A stretch of 64,000 nt of DNA from assembly GCF_023856365.1 (NCBI RefSeq), contig NC_064544.1, positions 22,234,399 through 22,298,398 of the forward strand. Direction: 5' to 3'. The DNA comes from Brienomyrus brachyistius (taxonomy: Eukaryota; Chordata; Actinopteri; Osteoglossiformes; Mormyridae). Shown in pieces: positions 37,319 through 49,300 of the stretch. The number at the start of each line of letters is the position of its first letter. Position 1 is the stretch's first letter. Below the pieces are notes generated by a model, which saw only the letters and a list, made by a program, of their open reading frames with translations, made no database searches and was not told the origin of the DNA. A program made the position numbers and the translations under genes.

Positions 37319-40300
37319 GCAGAGAGGCCAGAGTGCTCAGCGGGGCAGGTGAAGATTGCCAGCATCCTTGGCACCTAATGGAGGGGAGCTGTTGCTTAAT
37401 GATGGAGCTAATTAACACATATGAGGACAGGGCCTAATTGGGGTCCCCATAAACACGGGAGGGAGAGTACGACGGCCTGACCATATCCACCGATTCTAAT
37501 CAGAAAGTGTCCTGGGCTTCTGACAGAGATGGAGAAACAGCAGGTAAGTCGGATCTGCGATGAGGTCACTGGATTCGCTCAGAAACCCAAAATGTGAGCA
37601 TGAGCGACATGGCAATCAGCTGGCAGCGTTTCGATACGCACAATCATGAGAAGGTCCAGGATCAGAGGAAAGCTTGACATGGACGACCAAAGGAAGACCA
37701 AAGGTAATCTCTCGTCAGAATACATTTCTATTATTATTACATTATTATTTTTTTTTTATCTTGGTCTCTTTTCGCTGGAACTCGAAAATTGCCTAATGAA
37801 CACAACTATAATTCAATAGCCCTGTCACCCAGAGTCAGAGCTTCGACCTAAGTACCAGAGCCCGTCACCCAGAGTCAGAGCCTTGACCTAAGTACCAGAG
37901 CCCGTCACCCAGAGTCAGAGCCTTGACCTAAGTACCAGAGCCCGTCACCCAGAGTCAGAGCCTCGACCTAAGTACCAGAGCCCATCACCCACAGCCAGAG
38001 CCCCAGCCTAAGTACCAGAGCCCGTCACCCAGAGACCCGACCTAAGTACCAGAGCCCGTCACCCACAGCCAGAGCCCCGGCCTAAGTACCAGAGCCCGTC
38101 ACCCACAGCCAGAGCCCCGACCTAAGTACCAGAGCCCGTCACCCACAGCCAGAGCCCCGACCTAAGTACCAGAGCCCGTCACCCACAGCCAGAGCCCCCT
38201 CACCACACAGACTTCACCCAGCATGAGAGACCCCTTGACCAACTCTAGAACCCCCTCACCTGTCTGCATCAATTGTACCTTAATAATACAGCAGCTGCAG
38301 AAACCATACAAGCTGTGAAGAGATGCAAGGTGATATCAGAGCAGCAGGCCCCCATTTTTCCCCTGTACCTCTTGCCTGGGAGGGGGCAGTCTTGCTGCAG
38401 AATCTATGGAGCAGTTTAAGTTTGGCTTCACAGAATGCAGGTGAGACTGAACAGGCCAAATGAACCTGGGGAGCAGACTAAGAATGGGGAGGCCTAGTGC
38501 TCCGCAGGGGTACAGTGAAGCACTGTACCTACAGACACGTGGGTACAGCCCAGTGGACACTACCACTGCTAACCAGCCTAACTTAGGACGTACTTGGGCT
38601 TCGCAGATTAGTCAATTTCCTTACAATCTTCCAAACTGAGTGTGAGTGTGCCTCCTGTGGATCAGAACAGGAAGTGGGAGACGACCTTGGGCGAAACCTA
38701 CTTCTCCAAGAAGGCCATTATGATGGGTGGGAACACCAGGATTGGCATAGGGAGGACCACTCGCGTCAGGGCCGTCTCCATTAATGCCTGAACAAAAAAA
38801 ACACACATTGCAAAGGAGCATTTTTACACGTCATAAAAGTGAATATTTCGGAAGATAAACAGCTGTTCACCTTGTACAGCTGGACTGCTGTTTGTGGTTT
38901 TGTAAGGAAAAAGAGAGACACACTTAGATACAGCCTGTCACTAACTAATGAGCACCACCTGACTGATTTGTACCTTGTATGTGCATGTTTGGGCAGCAAT
39001 ACACCACATCCAACTTTCTGGCACTGCACAGCTTGATTTTTCATTCTGCCATTTTACAGTAAACCATGTTGCCTAGATGAAGAACAAACTACACCAGCTG
39101 CTTTACCGTTTAGTGAGAAATGGTGTTCATAATTCCACTGAATGAAAACAAATCTCTTTTCCTAGTGTGTCGGTTTAAGTGTTCACCCTTTGGTTCCAGT
39201 TATCTATTTCTAATCTATTTTCTTAATGTTAAAAAATGTTAAAATATTAATTTATATTTCCATCAGTTGAAATTGCTGCTTTCTGGTGGTATAGTATCTT
39301 ACAATACTTGTAGTTTTGGTTCATTCTGGGCTGAAATATAATGTTTAGTGTATTTTGCGTTGGTTGCAGCTATATTTTTATCACTCCAAATGAGTGGAAT
39401 CAGGAAAAAAGTAACATACATGTCTGTAGTTATTTGTTTTATTGGCATAATCTACTGACTCTGCTGCAGCATACTGGCAGCTGTTAGGGACATATACAGT
39501 TACCCCACAATGGCTACCTAACAAGATAGAAAAATACACATGCAGACAGCTGCAGGCGCTATGCAGAACTTATGTTAGTAAGGGAACATGAAATAATCCA
39601 AAATCTGAATATCTGGCTTTTCATTTCCAAGTCTCCTAGGTAGAAACAGATGGACATTTCTCATCCATCCTTTTTCTGTACATTCTGTACCTGCTTGTCC
39701 AATGCAGAGATGCAGGGACTCCAGAAGCTAGAGGCTGTGGGTGCAAGGCAGGAAACAACCCAGGATGGGGCGCCAACCCATCGCAGGGCATGAGGCAGGA
39801 AACAACCCAGGATGGGGCGCCAACCCATCGCAGGGCATGAGGCAGGAAACAACCCAGGATGGGGCGCCAACCCATCGCAGGGCATGAGGCAGGAAACAAC
39901 CCAGGATGGGGAGCCAACCCATCGCAGGGCACGAGGCAGGGAACAACCCAGGATGGGGAGCCAACCCATCGCAGGGCATGAAGCAGGGAACAACCCAGGA
40001 TGGGGCGCCAACCCATCGCAGGGCACGAGGCAGGGAACAACCCAGGATGGGGAGCCAACCCATCGCAGGGCATGAAGCAGGGAACAACCCAGGATGGGGA
40101 GCCAACCCATCACAGGGCACGAGGCAGGGAACAACCCAGGATGGGGCGCCAACCCATCGCAGGGCACGAGGCAGGGAACAACCCAGGATGGGGAGCCAAC
40201 CCATCGCAGGGCACGAGGCAGGGAACAACCCAGGATGGGGAGCCAACCCATCGCAGGGCATGAAGCAGGGAACAACCCAGGATGGGGAGCCAACCCATCA

Positions 40301-43300
40301 CAGGGCACGAGGCAGGGAACAACCCAGGATGGGGAGCCAACCCATCGCAGGGCATGAAGCAGGGAACAACCCAGGATGGGGCGCCAACCCATCACAGGGC
40401 ACGAGGCAGGAAACAACCCAGGATGGGGCGCCAACCCATCGCAGGGCATGAGGCAGGAAACAACCCAGGATGGGGCGCCAACCCATCGCAGGGCATGAGG
40501 CAGGAAACAACCCAGGATGGGGCGCCAACCCATCGCAGGGCATGAGGCAGGAAACAACCCAGGATGGGGAGCCAACCCATCGCAGGGCACGAGGCAGGGA
40601 ACAACCCAGGATGGGGAGCCAACCCATCGCAGGGCATGAAGCAGGGAACAACCCAGGATGGGGCGCCAACCCATCGCAGGGCACGAGGCAGGGAACAACC
40701 CAGGATGGGGAGCCAACCCATCGCAGGGCATGAAGCAGGGAACAACCCAGGATGGGGAGCCAACCCATCACAGGGCACGAGGCAGGGAACAACCCAGGAT
40801 GGGGCGCCAACCCATCACAGGGCACGAGGCAGGGAACAACCCAGGATGGGGAGCCAACCCATCACAGGGCACGAGGCAGGGAACAACCCAGGATGGGGAG
40901 CCAACCCATCGCAGGGCATGAAGCAGGGAACAACCCAGGATGGGGAGCCAACCCATCACAGGGCACGAGGCAGGAAACAACCCAGGATGGGGCGCCAACC
41001 CATCGCAGGGCATGAGGCAGGAAACAACCCAGGATGGGGCGCCAACCCATCGCAGGGCATGAGGCAGGAAACAACCCAGGATGGGGCGCCAACCCATCGC
41101 AGGGCATGAAGCAGGAAACAACCCAGGATGGGGCGCCAACCCATCGCAGGGCACGAGGCAGGGAACAACCCAGGATGGGGAGCCAACCCATCGCAGGGCA
41201 CGAGGCAGGGAACAACCCAGGATGGGGAGCCAACCCATCGCAGGGCACAAGGCAGGGAACAACCCAGGATGGGGAGCCAACCCATCGCAGGGCACGAGGC
41301 AGGGAACAACCCAGGATGGGGAGCCAACCCATCGCAGGGTACGAGTCAGGGAACAACCCAGGATGGGGAGCCAATCCATCGAAGGGCACACTCACACACC
41401 ACCTCTCTCCCTCACACACACCTATGGGCAATTTTTTTTTAATCTCCAATTCACCTTACCATGTCTTTGGACTGTGGGGGGAAACCAGTGTATCCTGAGG
41501 AAAGCCCACGATGACGCAGGGAGACTCGACACACACACACACACACAGATTGGAACCCAGGTCACAGAGGTGTAAGGCGACACTGTGCCACTGCGCTGCC
41601 CTGCATTTTCATTGCAGATCATTATTAATATCGGGGCTGATGTATTCATTAAAGAAGTCCTAACATTTAAATGTCTTCAAATTCAGAACTTGAATGAAAC
41701 CTAATGATCAGGTGCAGGGTAACATGAGCCTGATGTCGTGAACAGAAAGGATAATGCGATTGTCTGTCACCTAAAGGAGAACTTGGTAAAATGTGCTGGA
41801 GGGGAAGGTCCCTTGGTGAATTTTGCAGTGAGCCCCCCCCCTGCCATGATGGCCTGCTGCTTCCTCGGCCACTGAGTGAAACGAAGCGCCACAAATCAGG
41901 TACTATCATAAAATAGGCCGCAAAGTGTAACACTGTCCATACAAGGTACGTGTGAGGTACAAATCGGGCAGATGGTGCGGATCAGGCAGTCGCGCAGTCC
42001 CCTGGGTGTTGCTGGGGGCACCACTCACGTGCTTGGCTGCGATTCTGGATGTCCCCACCACGTTGCCGCTGCTGTCCAACACGTCGATGCCCTCCTTTAG
42101 CTCGGTGTGCCTCATCAGCCCCACGTTGCAGATATTAGCACTGGCTGTGGAAAAGAGAAGGGTCACCAAGACAGGCTGATGGGGGGGGGGTGTGGAGCAA
42201 TACGAGGGAGTGCAGGGGGGAACAAGCACTGCCCAGAAAGGAGCAGAGGGGCAATAAAAAAGGCTATAGGGAACTGGGGGGTAATAAAGATGAATAGGGA
42301 GAAATAGAGGGGTAATAACTACTTGCTGTACTGGGGAGAGGTATGGAGGAGGAGACACGGCATGCAGACAACTTGGCAGGATGTGACATCACAGGATATG
42401 ATGCAAAGGCAGATTTCTTATACTCTCTAAATGCCATGTTATGTTAGGAACATATGCAAACCTGATAGACACCTAGAGAGTAAGATTAGTAAGACGGGGC
42501 TGTTAGGGAGGCTGGACTGAAGAACACGGAGGGGGGGGGAAGAGGTTCCATGAGGAAAAACCACATTCTGTAGTGTCTGGTGTTTCTGGACTGGTGGCTT
42601 TCACATGCTTGAAATGAATTTTAAAGTTTTTTTATGGCGGCTGCTGTGAGGTACTCAACCACGTCTGAGTCATTCAAAAAGAAAAACACACAGGAGATGC
42701 AGTAAATGTTAATAAAATAAGTGCACAGCTTTCAACTGCTATGATAATACTGACAACACTGATTCCAGACTCTGATTCCAGGTTTTCTAACAAACAGAGT
42801 CCTGTTCTGTCTGATGAAAATCATTCCCCATCAATCTTCATGCAAAAATGAGGCACTGAAAAACAAATCCTGTTCTTCGCTTAATGCACCTAATCTGTTG
42901 TTTTAGCCCTTTAATGTGAGATAAAAGGTACTAATACAGACTAGTACAAATAAACAAGGGGAAAAAACAAACAATTATAGCTGAGCTAGTAACCACAGCG
43001 GGGTAATTAGGCAGGTCGTTTGCTGCCTCCCTGACCTAACGACGTGATGATTACCAGAAAGGCCTGGGGAGAGGGAAACCTGCTTATTTTATTAAGAGGA
43101 CGGCAAACAATTTAATTACAGCCGAGCAGCCGGGGATGGTGTCCTGGGGAGACACCTGTAACCCCACCTGGGGGAGGACAGGAGCAAGAGGGAGTCCCAT
43201 GGAACGATAAAAGGGAAGAAAAAATAATGAATGAAATGTCTGTAACACAGGAGGCTAACTGAGAATGCAGGTGCACCGGTTACATGGACTAACAACTGAC

Positions 43301-46300
43301 AGAACATTAACTGACCAAACTGATATAAGTCTAACACTGAGAACTAATACATCTGTAGCACCAGAAGATAGCTGATGAAACACAGAAAGCCAACTGGCAG
43401 AGTCAGTGGAACTAACACAGAGTGACAGCTAACAGAAACCTACACGGCGACATGTAGCTCACGATCCTTGGTCACCAGTGACAAAGCTGGTGGGTTGGGT
43501 TGGGGGCATGGGGGGGGGGGGGGGTACATACCCACAGCTGGAAAGGGGACCAGACGCTGGACCATCACTCGTGTGGCTGGGCTGAACCTGGCAGCTCTCT
43601 CAATCAGCATGTTCAGGCCCACCTAGGAAGCACAAACGTACAATCGCTGCCTTAGCTGCTGAACACAACAGCTGATCAACAGGAGCCTGGATACAACCAA
43701 GCACTGGTTTGTTGGTCTGTCAAATCTGTATTTCCTGCTGTGTTTTCATGTATTGAATAAAATACAGGCAGCCCAGTGCCCGATTCAAATGGTATACTAT
43801 ACTACTATATATTATACTACAAAGGAGTATTTATTCAAAATAACTGTGCAGAAAACTACCACGAAATAATACTCATTATCAATGAATGGAATGCTAAACA
43901 AATCCGCCAATCACGAGGCTATAAGTATATAAGTTTTCTAAGTACACAGTACAGTCTTCACACACATAAGGAAGCAGGCTGGACAGTGTGAAGATCTGCA
44001 CATGTCCAATCCCGGCCATTTCTCTCCACAAATGAAACATCTCATTTCCACGCACCACTCTAACCCCGTTGCCCGTTTCCCCTCAGCTGGGTTTACATAA
44101 AGAGAGCTAAGGAGCCCAAAACTACCTGATCCTGTCAGTAGGTGGCGTAACTGCTGACAGTAGTGGGATAAACCGGGGTGAAAGAGCAGGCAGACAGAGG
44201 CAAAGACGAAGACCATGTCCTGCCATCCGCCATCATGGGAGCCGAGCTCCAAGTCACAAAAGGGTTGGCGGTTGTTATGACAACTAGCGCAGCAGGAAGT
44301 GAGGCCAGCTTTGCGGCAATCAAAAATAAACGTCACCTTGGGAGCAGCTCGTGTGGAAAACATGAAAAAAATCCTTTCCTGGTATCTTCCTATCCATGTC
44401 TCTTAGTTTTTTTTATTCCTTATACATTTTTTTTTTTTTTTTTTTTAAAGTAACACACACAATTCTATGCTAGTTGCCCACATATGCAATATGTTGCCCA
44501 CATATTGCCCCATTCTGCCTTCATCACCCTTCTAGTGTGTATCCGAAATGCTCCGATTATGTCAAACCCCAGCAGAACTTTTCCGAGATCCCACCTTAAC
44601 GCCCTGCATGGCAAATCCAACCAGTGGGTGACCACACTCCAATTAAACTTGGCTTCGTCGTAAAAGACTTCCAGGCTTGACCATCACCCATAGCCAGATT
44701 CCCAGAGATACCCTCATTACCTTCCTGGGGCAGGGGGCTGAGGGGTGAGTGGGGAGGTTGTTTTTAATTAGTCTTTGGCCCGGGAGGCTGAACAACACCA
44801 GGCATTTCTTCGCCCTGTGGGTCTAACAGCCCCCATGGTGAGCAGCTAATTAGTTCCCTCTGGCTAAGCGCTGTGATCAATGGAAGTCTGCGGGCTAGCT
44901 CGGACATGCCCCCCCAAGGAGGGGGGGTGGGAGGGTCACAATGGCTCCACCTGTGAAAGTGGAGAGGAGGTGGCACCCAGAACACCCTGACTGCCCCCCT
45001 GCCCCCAAACAGCCACCTGCCATCTCTCTCTTCACCTGTCACCCTCTATTGAATAACACCTTAAAGAAAACCAGCTTGTGAGGACTCACCGCAATGGAGA
45101 CAGCACTGCTTACTGCACCTATATAGCCTTGGAGAAACTTGGAAGCTGGAGTGGGCTTAGGAGGACAACACAAGACACAGACAGACATCAAAGAGAGTCT
45201 GATCACATGTTCAACAGCTGAGTGAGAGTGGTCTACTCAGTAACCATGAACATGTGAGAGGAGCATCACTGAATGATAGAAACTATGGCCATGACCATGA
45301 GAGAGGTGGTCTACTAAGGGCCATGACTGTGGGAGAGGTGGTCTATATAGGGCCATGACCGTGGGAGAGGTGGTCTATGTAGGGCCATGACCCTGGGAGA
45401 GGTGGTCTATATAGGGCCATGACCGTGGGAGAGGTGGTCTATATAGGGCCATGACCGTGGGAGAGGTGGTCTATGAAGGGCCATGACCCTGGGAGAGGTG
45501 GTCTATGTAGGGCCATGACCCTGGGAGAGGTGGTCTATGTAGGGCCATGACCCTGGGAGAGGTGGTCTATGAAGGGCCATAACCCTGGGAGAGGTGGTCT
45601 ATGAAGGGCCATGACCGTGGGAGAGGTGGTCTATGTAAGGCCATGACCCTGGGAGAGGTGGTCTATGAAGGGCCATGACCCTGGGAGAGGTGGTCTATGA
45701 AGGGCCATGACCCTGGGAGAGGTGGTCTATGAAGGGCCATGACCCTGGGAGAGGTGGTCTATGAAGGGCCATGACCCTGGGAGAGGTGGTCTATGTAGGG
45801 CCATGACCGTGGGAGAGGTGGTCTATGTAAGGCCATGACCCTGGGAGAGGTGGTCTATGAAGGGCCATGACCCTGGGAGAGGTGGTCTATGAAGGGCCAT
45901 GACCGTGGGAGAGGTGGTCTATGTAAGGCCATGACCCTGGGAGAGGTGGTCTATGAAGGGCCATGACCCTGGGAGAGGTGGTCTATGAAGGGCCATGACC
46001 GTGGGAGAGGTGGTCTATGAAGGGCCATGACAATGGGAGAGGTGGTCTATGAAGGGCCATAACCCTGGGAGAGGTGGTCTATGAAGGGCCATGACCCTGG
46101 GAGAGGTGGTCTATGAAGGGCCATGACAATGGGAGAGGTGGTCTATGAAGGGCCATGACAATGGGAGAGGTGGTCTATGAAGGGCCATAACCCTGGGAGA
46201 GGTGGTCTATGAAGGGCCATGACCCTGGGAGAGGTGGTCTATGAAGGGCCATGACCCTGGGAGAGGTGGTCTATGAAGGGCCATGACCCTGGGAGAGGTG

Positions 46301-49300
46301 GTCTATGAAGGGCCATGACAATGGGAGAGGTGGTCTATGAAGGGCCATAACCCTGGGAGAGGTGGTCTATGAAGGGCCATGACCCTGGGAGAGGTGGTCT
46401 ATGAAGGGCCATGACCCTGGGAGAGGTGGTCTATGAAGGGCCATGACCCTGGGAGAGGTGGTCTATGTAGGGCCATGACCCTGGGAGAGGTGGTCTATGT
46501 AGGGCCATGACCCTGGGAGAGGTGGTCTATGTAGGGCCATGACCCTGGGAGAGGTGGTCTATGAAGGGCCATGAGCCTTGGAGAGGTGGTCTACTGAAAT
46601 GCCATGGACCTGGGAAAGGTCTACTGAAGGGTCATGACCATATGTGAGGTGTCAAATTAAATGATGGTAACAATTCCCATACCTTAGTGGCATTCCTGTT
46701 AGAGTAGTTCACGCAAGCGTTGTGACTCTGGTTTAACCACTAAGGAGAAATGGAAACCGGTTTTCTTGGTTAGTACCTAACCACTTATGTTGGGTAGCAA
46801 GTTTGCTGTTTTTGACTTCTTCAACCAAAGACGAAAGAAATGGCCATTTGTTACTTATGATAAGTGATAATATGGATATTTTACCAATACTGTAATTGAA
46901 TAAAAAAAAACACACACACACACATATCACACTGTCAAGCAGTAGTGGAGACCCCTGACAAATTACATGCATGGCTAGACTGGAATATGGAGAACGAGAG
47001 TGTAACAGGATACTCAACATAACAAAACAAGTCACTGCGATGTCGAGCCACCTGAGAATATGGTTTTAATAATTCCACTTATACGTAAGAATAACAGCCG
47101 AACAGATATATTCGCTACCTACGTGCAGTCAACCATTTTAATGCTATCAGACACTTAGCTCACAGCTTTGGTAGGAAATGAAAGCAGACGTAAGATTTAT
47201 TCCACTGTAAACATTAGTATGACGTGTGTACAAAGACCTAAGCCCTTGTTTTTTTCCTCTGGGTTTTTTTTTTCCAGAGACAAGACATGAACCCAGGTGT
47301 GACAAGGATGCTATTAGATAATTACAACTGACACCTGACACCATATTTGGACTGAGCTTAACAGCCAGCACAGATGACAGTCTACCTGCCAGAAGACTGT
47401 GGACCCGAGCGTCTGGTTTGGCAGGAGCAGACCCACAACCTGCAGGAAACCAAGAGGAAGTGATGTCACTAGGGCCAAGACACCGACTGGCTACTAGCAT
47501 ATGGATAAAAACATATCAACAGCATTCGGACAACAATGCAGTATTACAATGCAAAGCTTACTATTGGCGTTCCAAAAGGCACATAACCTGTGAAGGCCAA
47601 AATAAAAAGCAAAAATTTCGCTTTAATTAAAAATGAATGCAACTTTGTACATTGAAACAACAGCCCTGGTCACTTACTCTCAGGATATTTGTCATGGACA
47701 CATGGTAAAGCAAAACAAACCAGCCCTGAAACACGCAATTAAGCAGATATACGGAGACAAAGGCTAAATTATGTCAAATTAAAAAATCATTTATATGTTC
47801 GTTTACTGGGTACAGTTACCCAACACTTTTTCATTCATTGCTATAATTATTTAAACATGGTTCTAGTAAACAGCAAAGAAATATGAGGAAGGAGCCTACA
47901 GTTAGGCAGGTGACTCACAGAGGCACAAACCTCTCAGAACCTGCAATCTCTAAAAGACTCATGAAAACACACTGATCATTTAAACCGGGATACTGCTGCC
48001 CTCCAATGAAAGGGCCGTGACCATGGCAACTGACCTACAATGACAATCACAGACATCGCTGCCCCAGTGTTTGGCCATAAATCAGAAGTGAAAGATGCCA
48101 GCACCGAGTGTCACAAAGTTCCTAATCAGCTGTATACCTTCTAAATGGGCTGTAAAACAAACTGTCTGAACATTTGGACAAAACATAAGAATATCACGAG
48201 CATGAAATTGAATGAAAAACTACCTAATATTTGCATAACTAACTTCCTTTTCTCCTTCTTACCATCCATCCATCCATCCATTTTCCAAACCGCTTATCTT
48301 ACTGGGTCACGGGGGGTCCGGAGCCTATCACGGAAGCAATGGGCACGAGGCAGGGAACAACCCAGGATGAGGGGCCAGCCCATCGCAGGGCACACTCACG
48401 CACCATTCACTCACACATGCGCACCTATGGGTAATTTAGCAACTCCAATTACCCTCAGCATGTTTTTTGGACTGTGGGGGGGAAACCCCACGACGACATG
48501 GGGAGAATATGCAAACTCCGCACACATGTAACCCAGGCGGAGACTTGAACCCGGGTCCCAGAGGTGTGAGGCAACAGTGCTAACCACTGCACCACCATGC
48601 CGCCCCATCCTCCTTACTATTCCATCTAAATATTTTTTACATATTTAAATACAGGCCTGTTTATTATCTGCTCCAAATAACAAGGCCACAGAACATCACT
48701 GTCCTTTGGCCGATTTGAAAATGTATTTTTGTGGTGAAATGGAGCCCTCTTATTTGGGTCTGTGAGTGAGGTTTCATTGGCTCTGATGACAAAACAAATC
48801 CACCAATTAGGAAGCCGACAGACCCCACATTGATAGGAATAAGCTTGCGACCAGCTGGCGTACCTGACATCCGAAACGGCATGAAGATCTTCTCCCCAGT
48901 GTCGGGGTGGATGATGGCCTGTAATTAGCAGGATAACAGACTCACTGGCGTAGCAGAAATTTCTCATGGCGACCAGAGGGACATGCTAGGTGTCGTCATT
49001 AGCCAAGCTAGCCTCCAGATCTAAGAGAATAACACGCAGTACGGCCCCACAGGCTCTGAGGTACTGCATAACCGTTAACCATTAACAACTAACATGTAGC
49101 CCTGGTGAAAGGTGGCCCCCCCCGTCCCAGGAATGAGGAACAGGATGTTCACACTGAACTCGTGAACTTGTTGCTAACGACCAGGGCAGTGCAGATGTTC
49201 AGAGTTCAGCCGCGATGTCGCAGAATTAATTATGACCTGCAATTTCACTGGCTTACCTTTTATCTTTTAATCATTAGTAATGCATCTTAAGTGTCAATAA

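Noticed and set aside
39636..41575. Open reading frames of up to 356 aa on both strands, with a Pro/Trp/Cys-rich repeat protein
   Set aside because: The 47-bp unit has no stop in any frame and is not a multiple of three, so all frames stay open. The frames sit inside a SINE-derived array in an intron.
48145..48531. 128-aa plus-strand frame in sfxn5 intron 5
   Set aside because: Most of it is SINE sequence read in the sense opposite to the element. The same applies to frames at 36750-37139 and 13508-13872.
48664..48882. Small gene encoding [13 protein letters not shown]...
   Set aside because: It is sfxn5 exon 5 read through its donor site into the intron.
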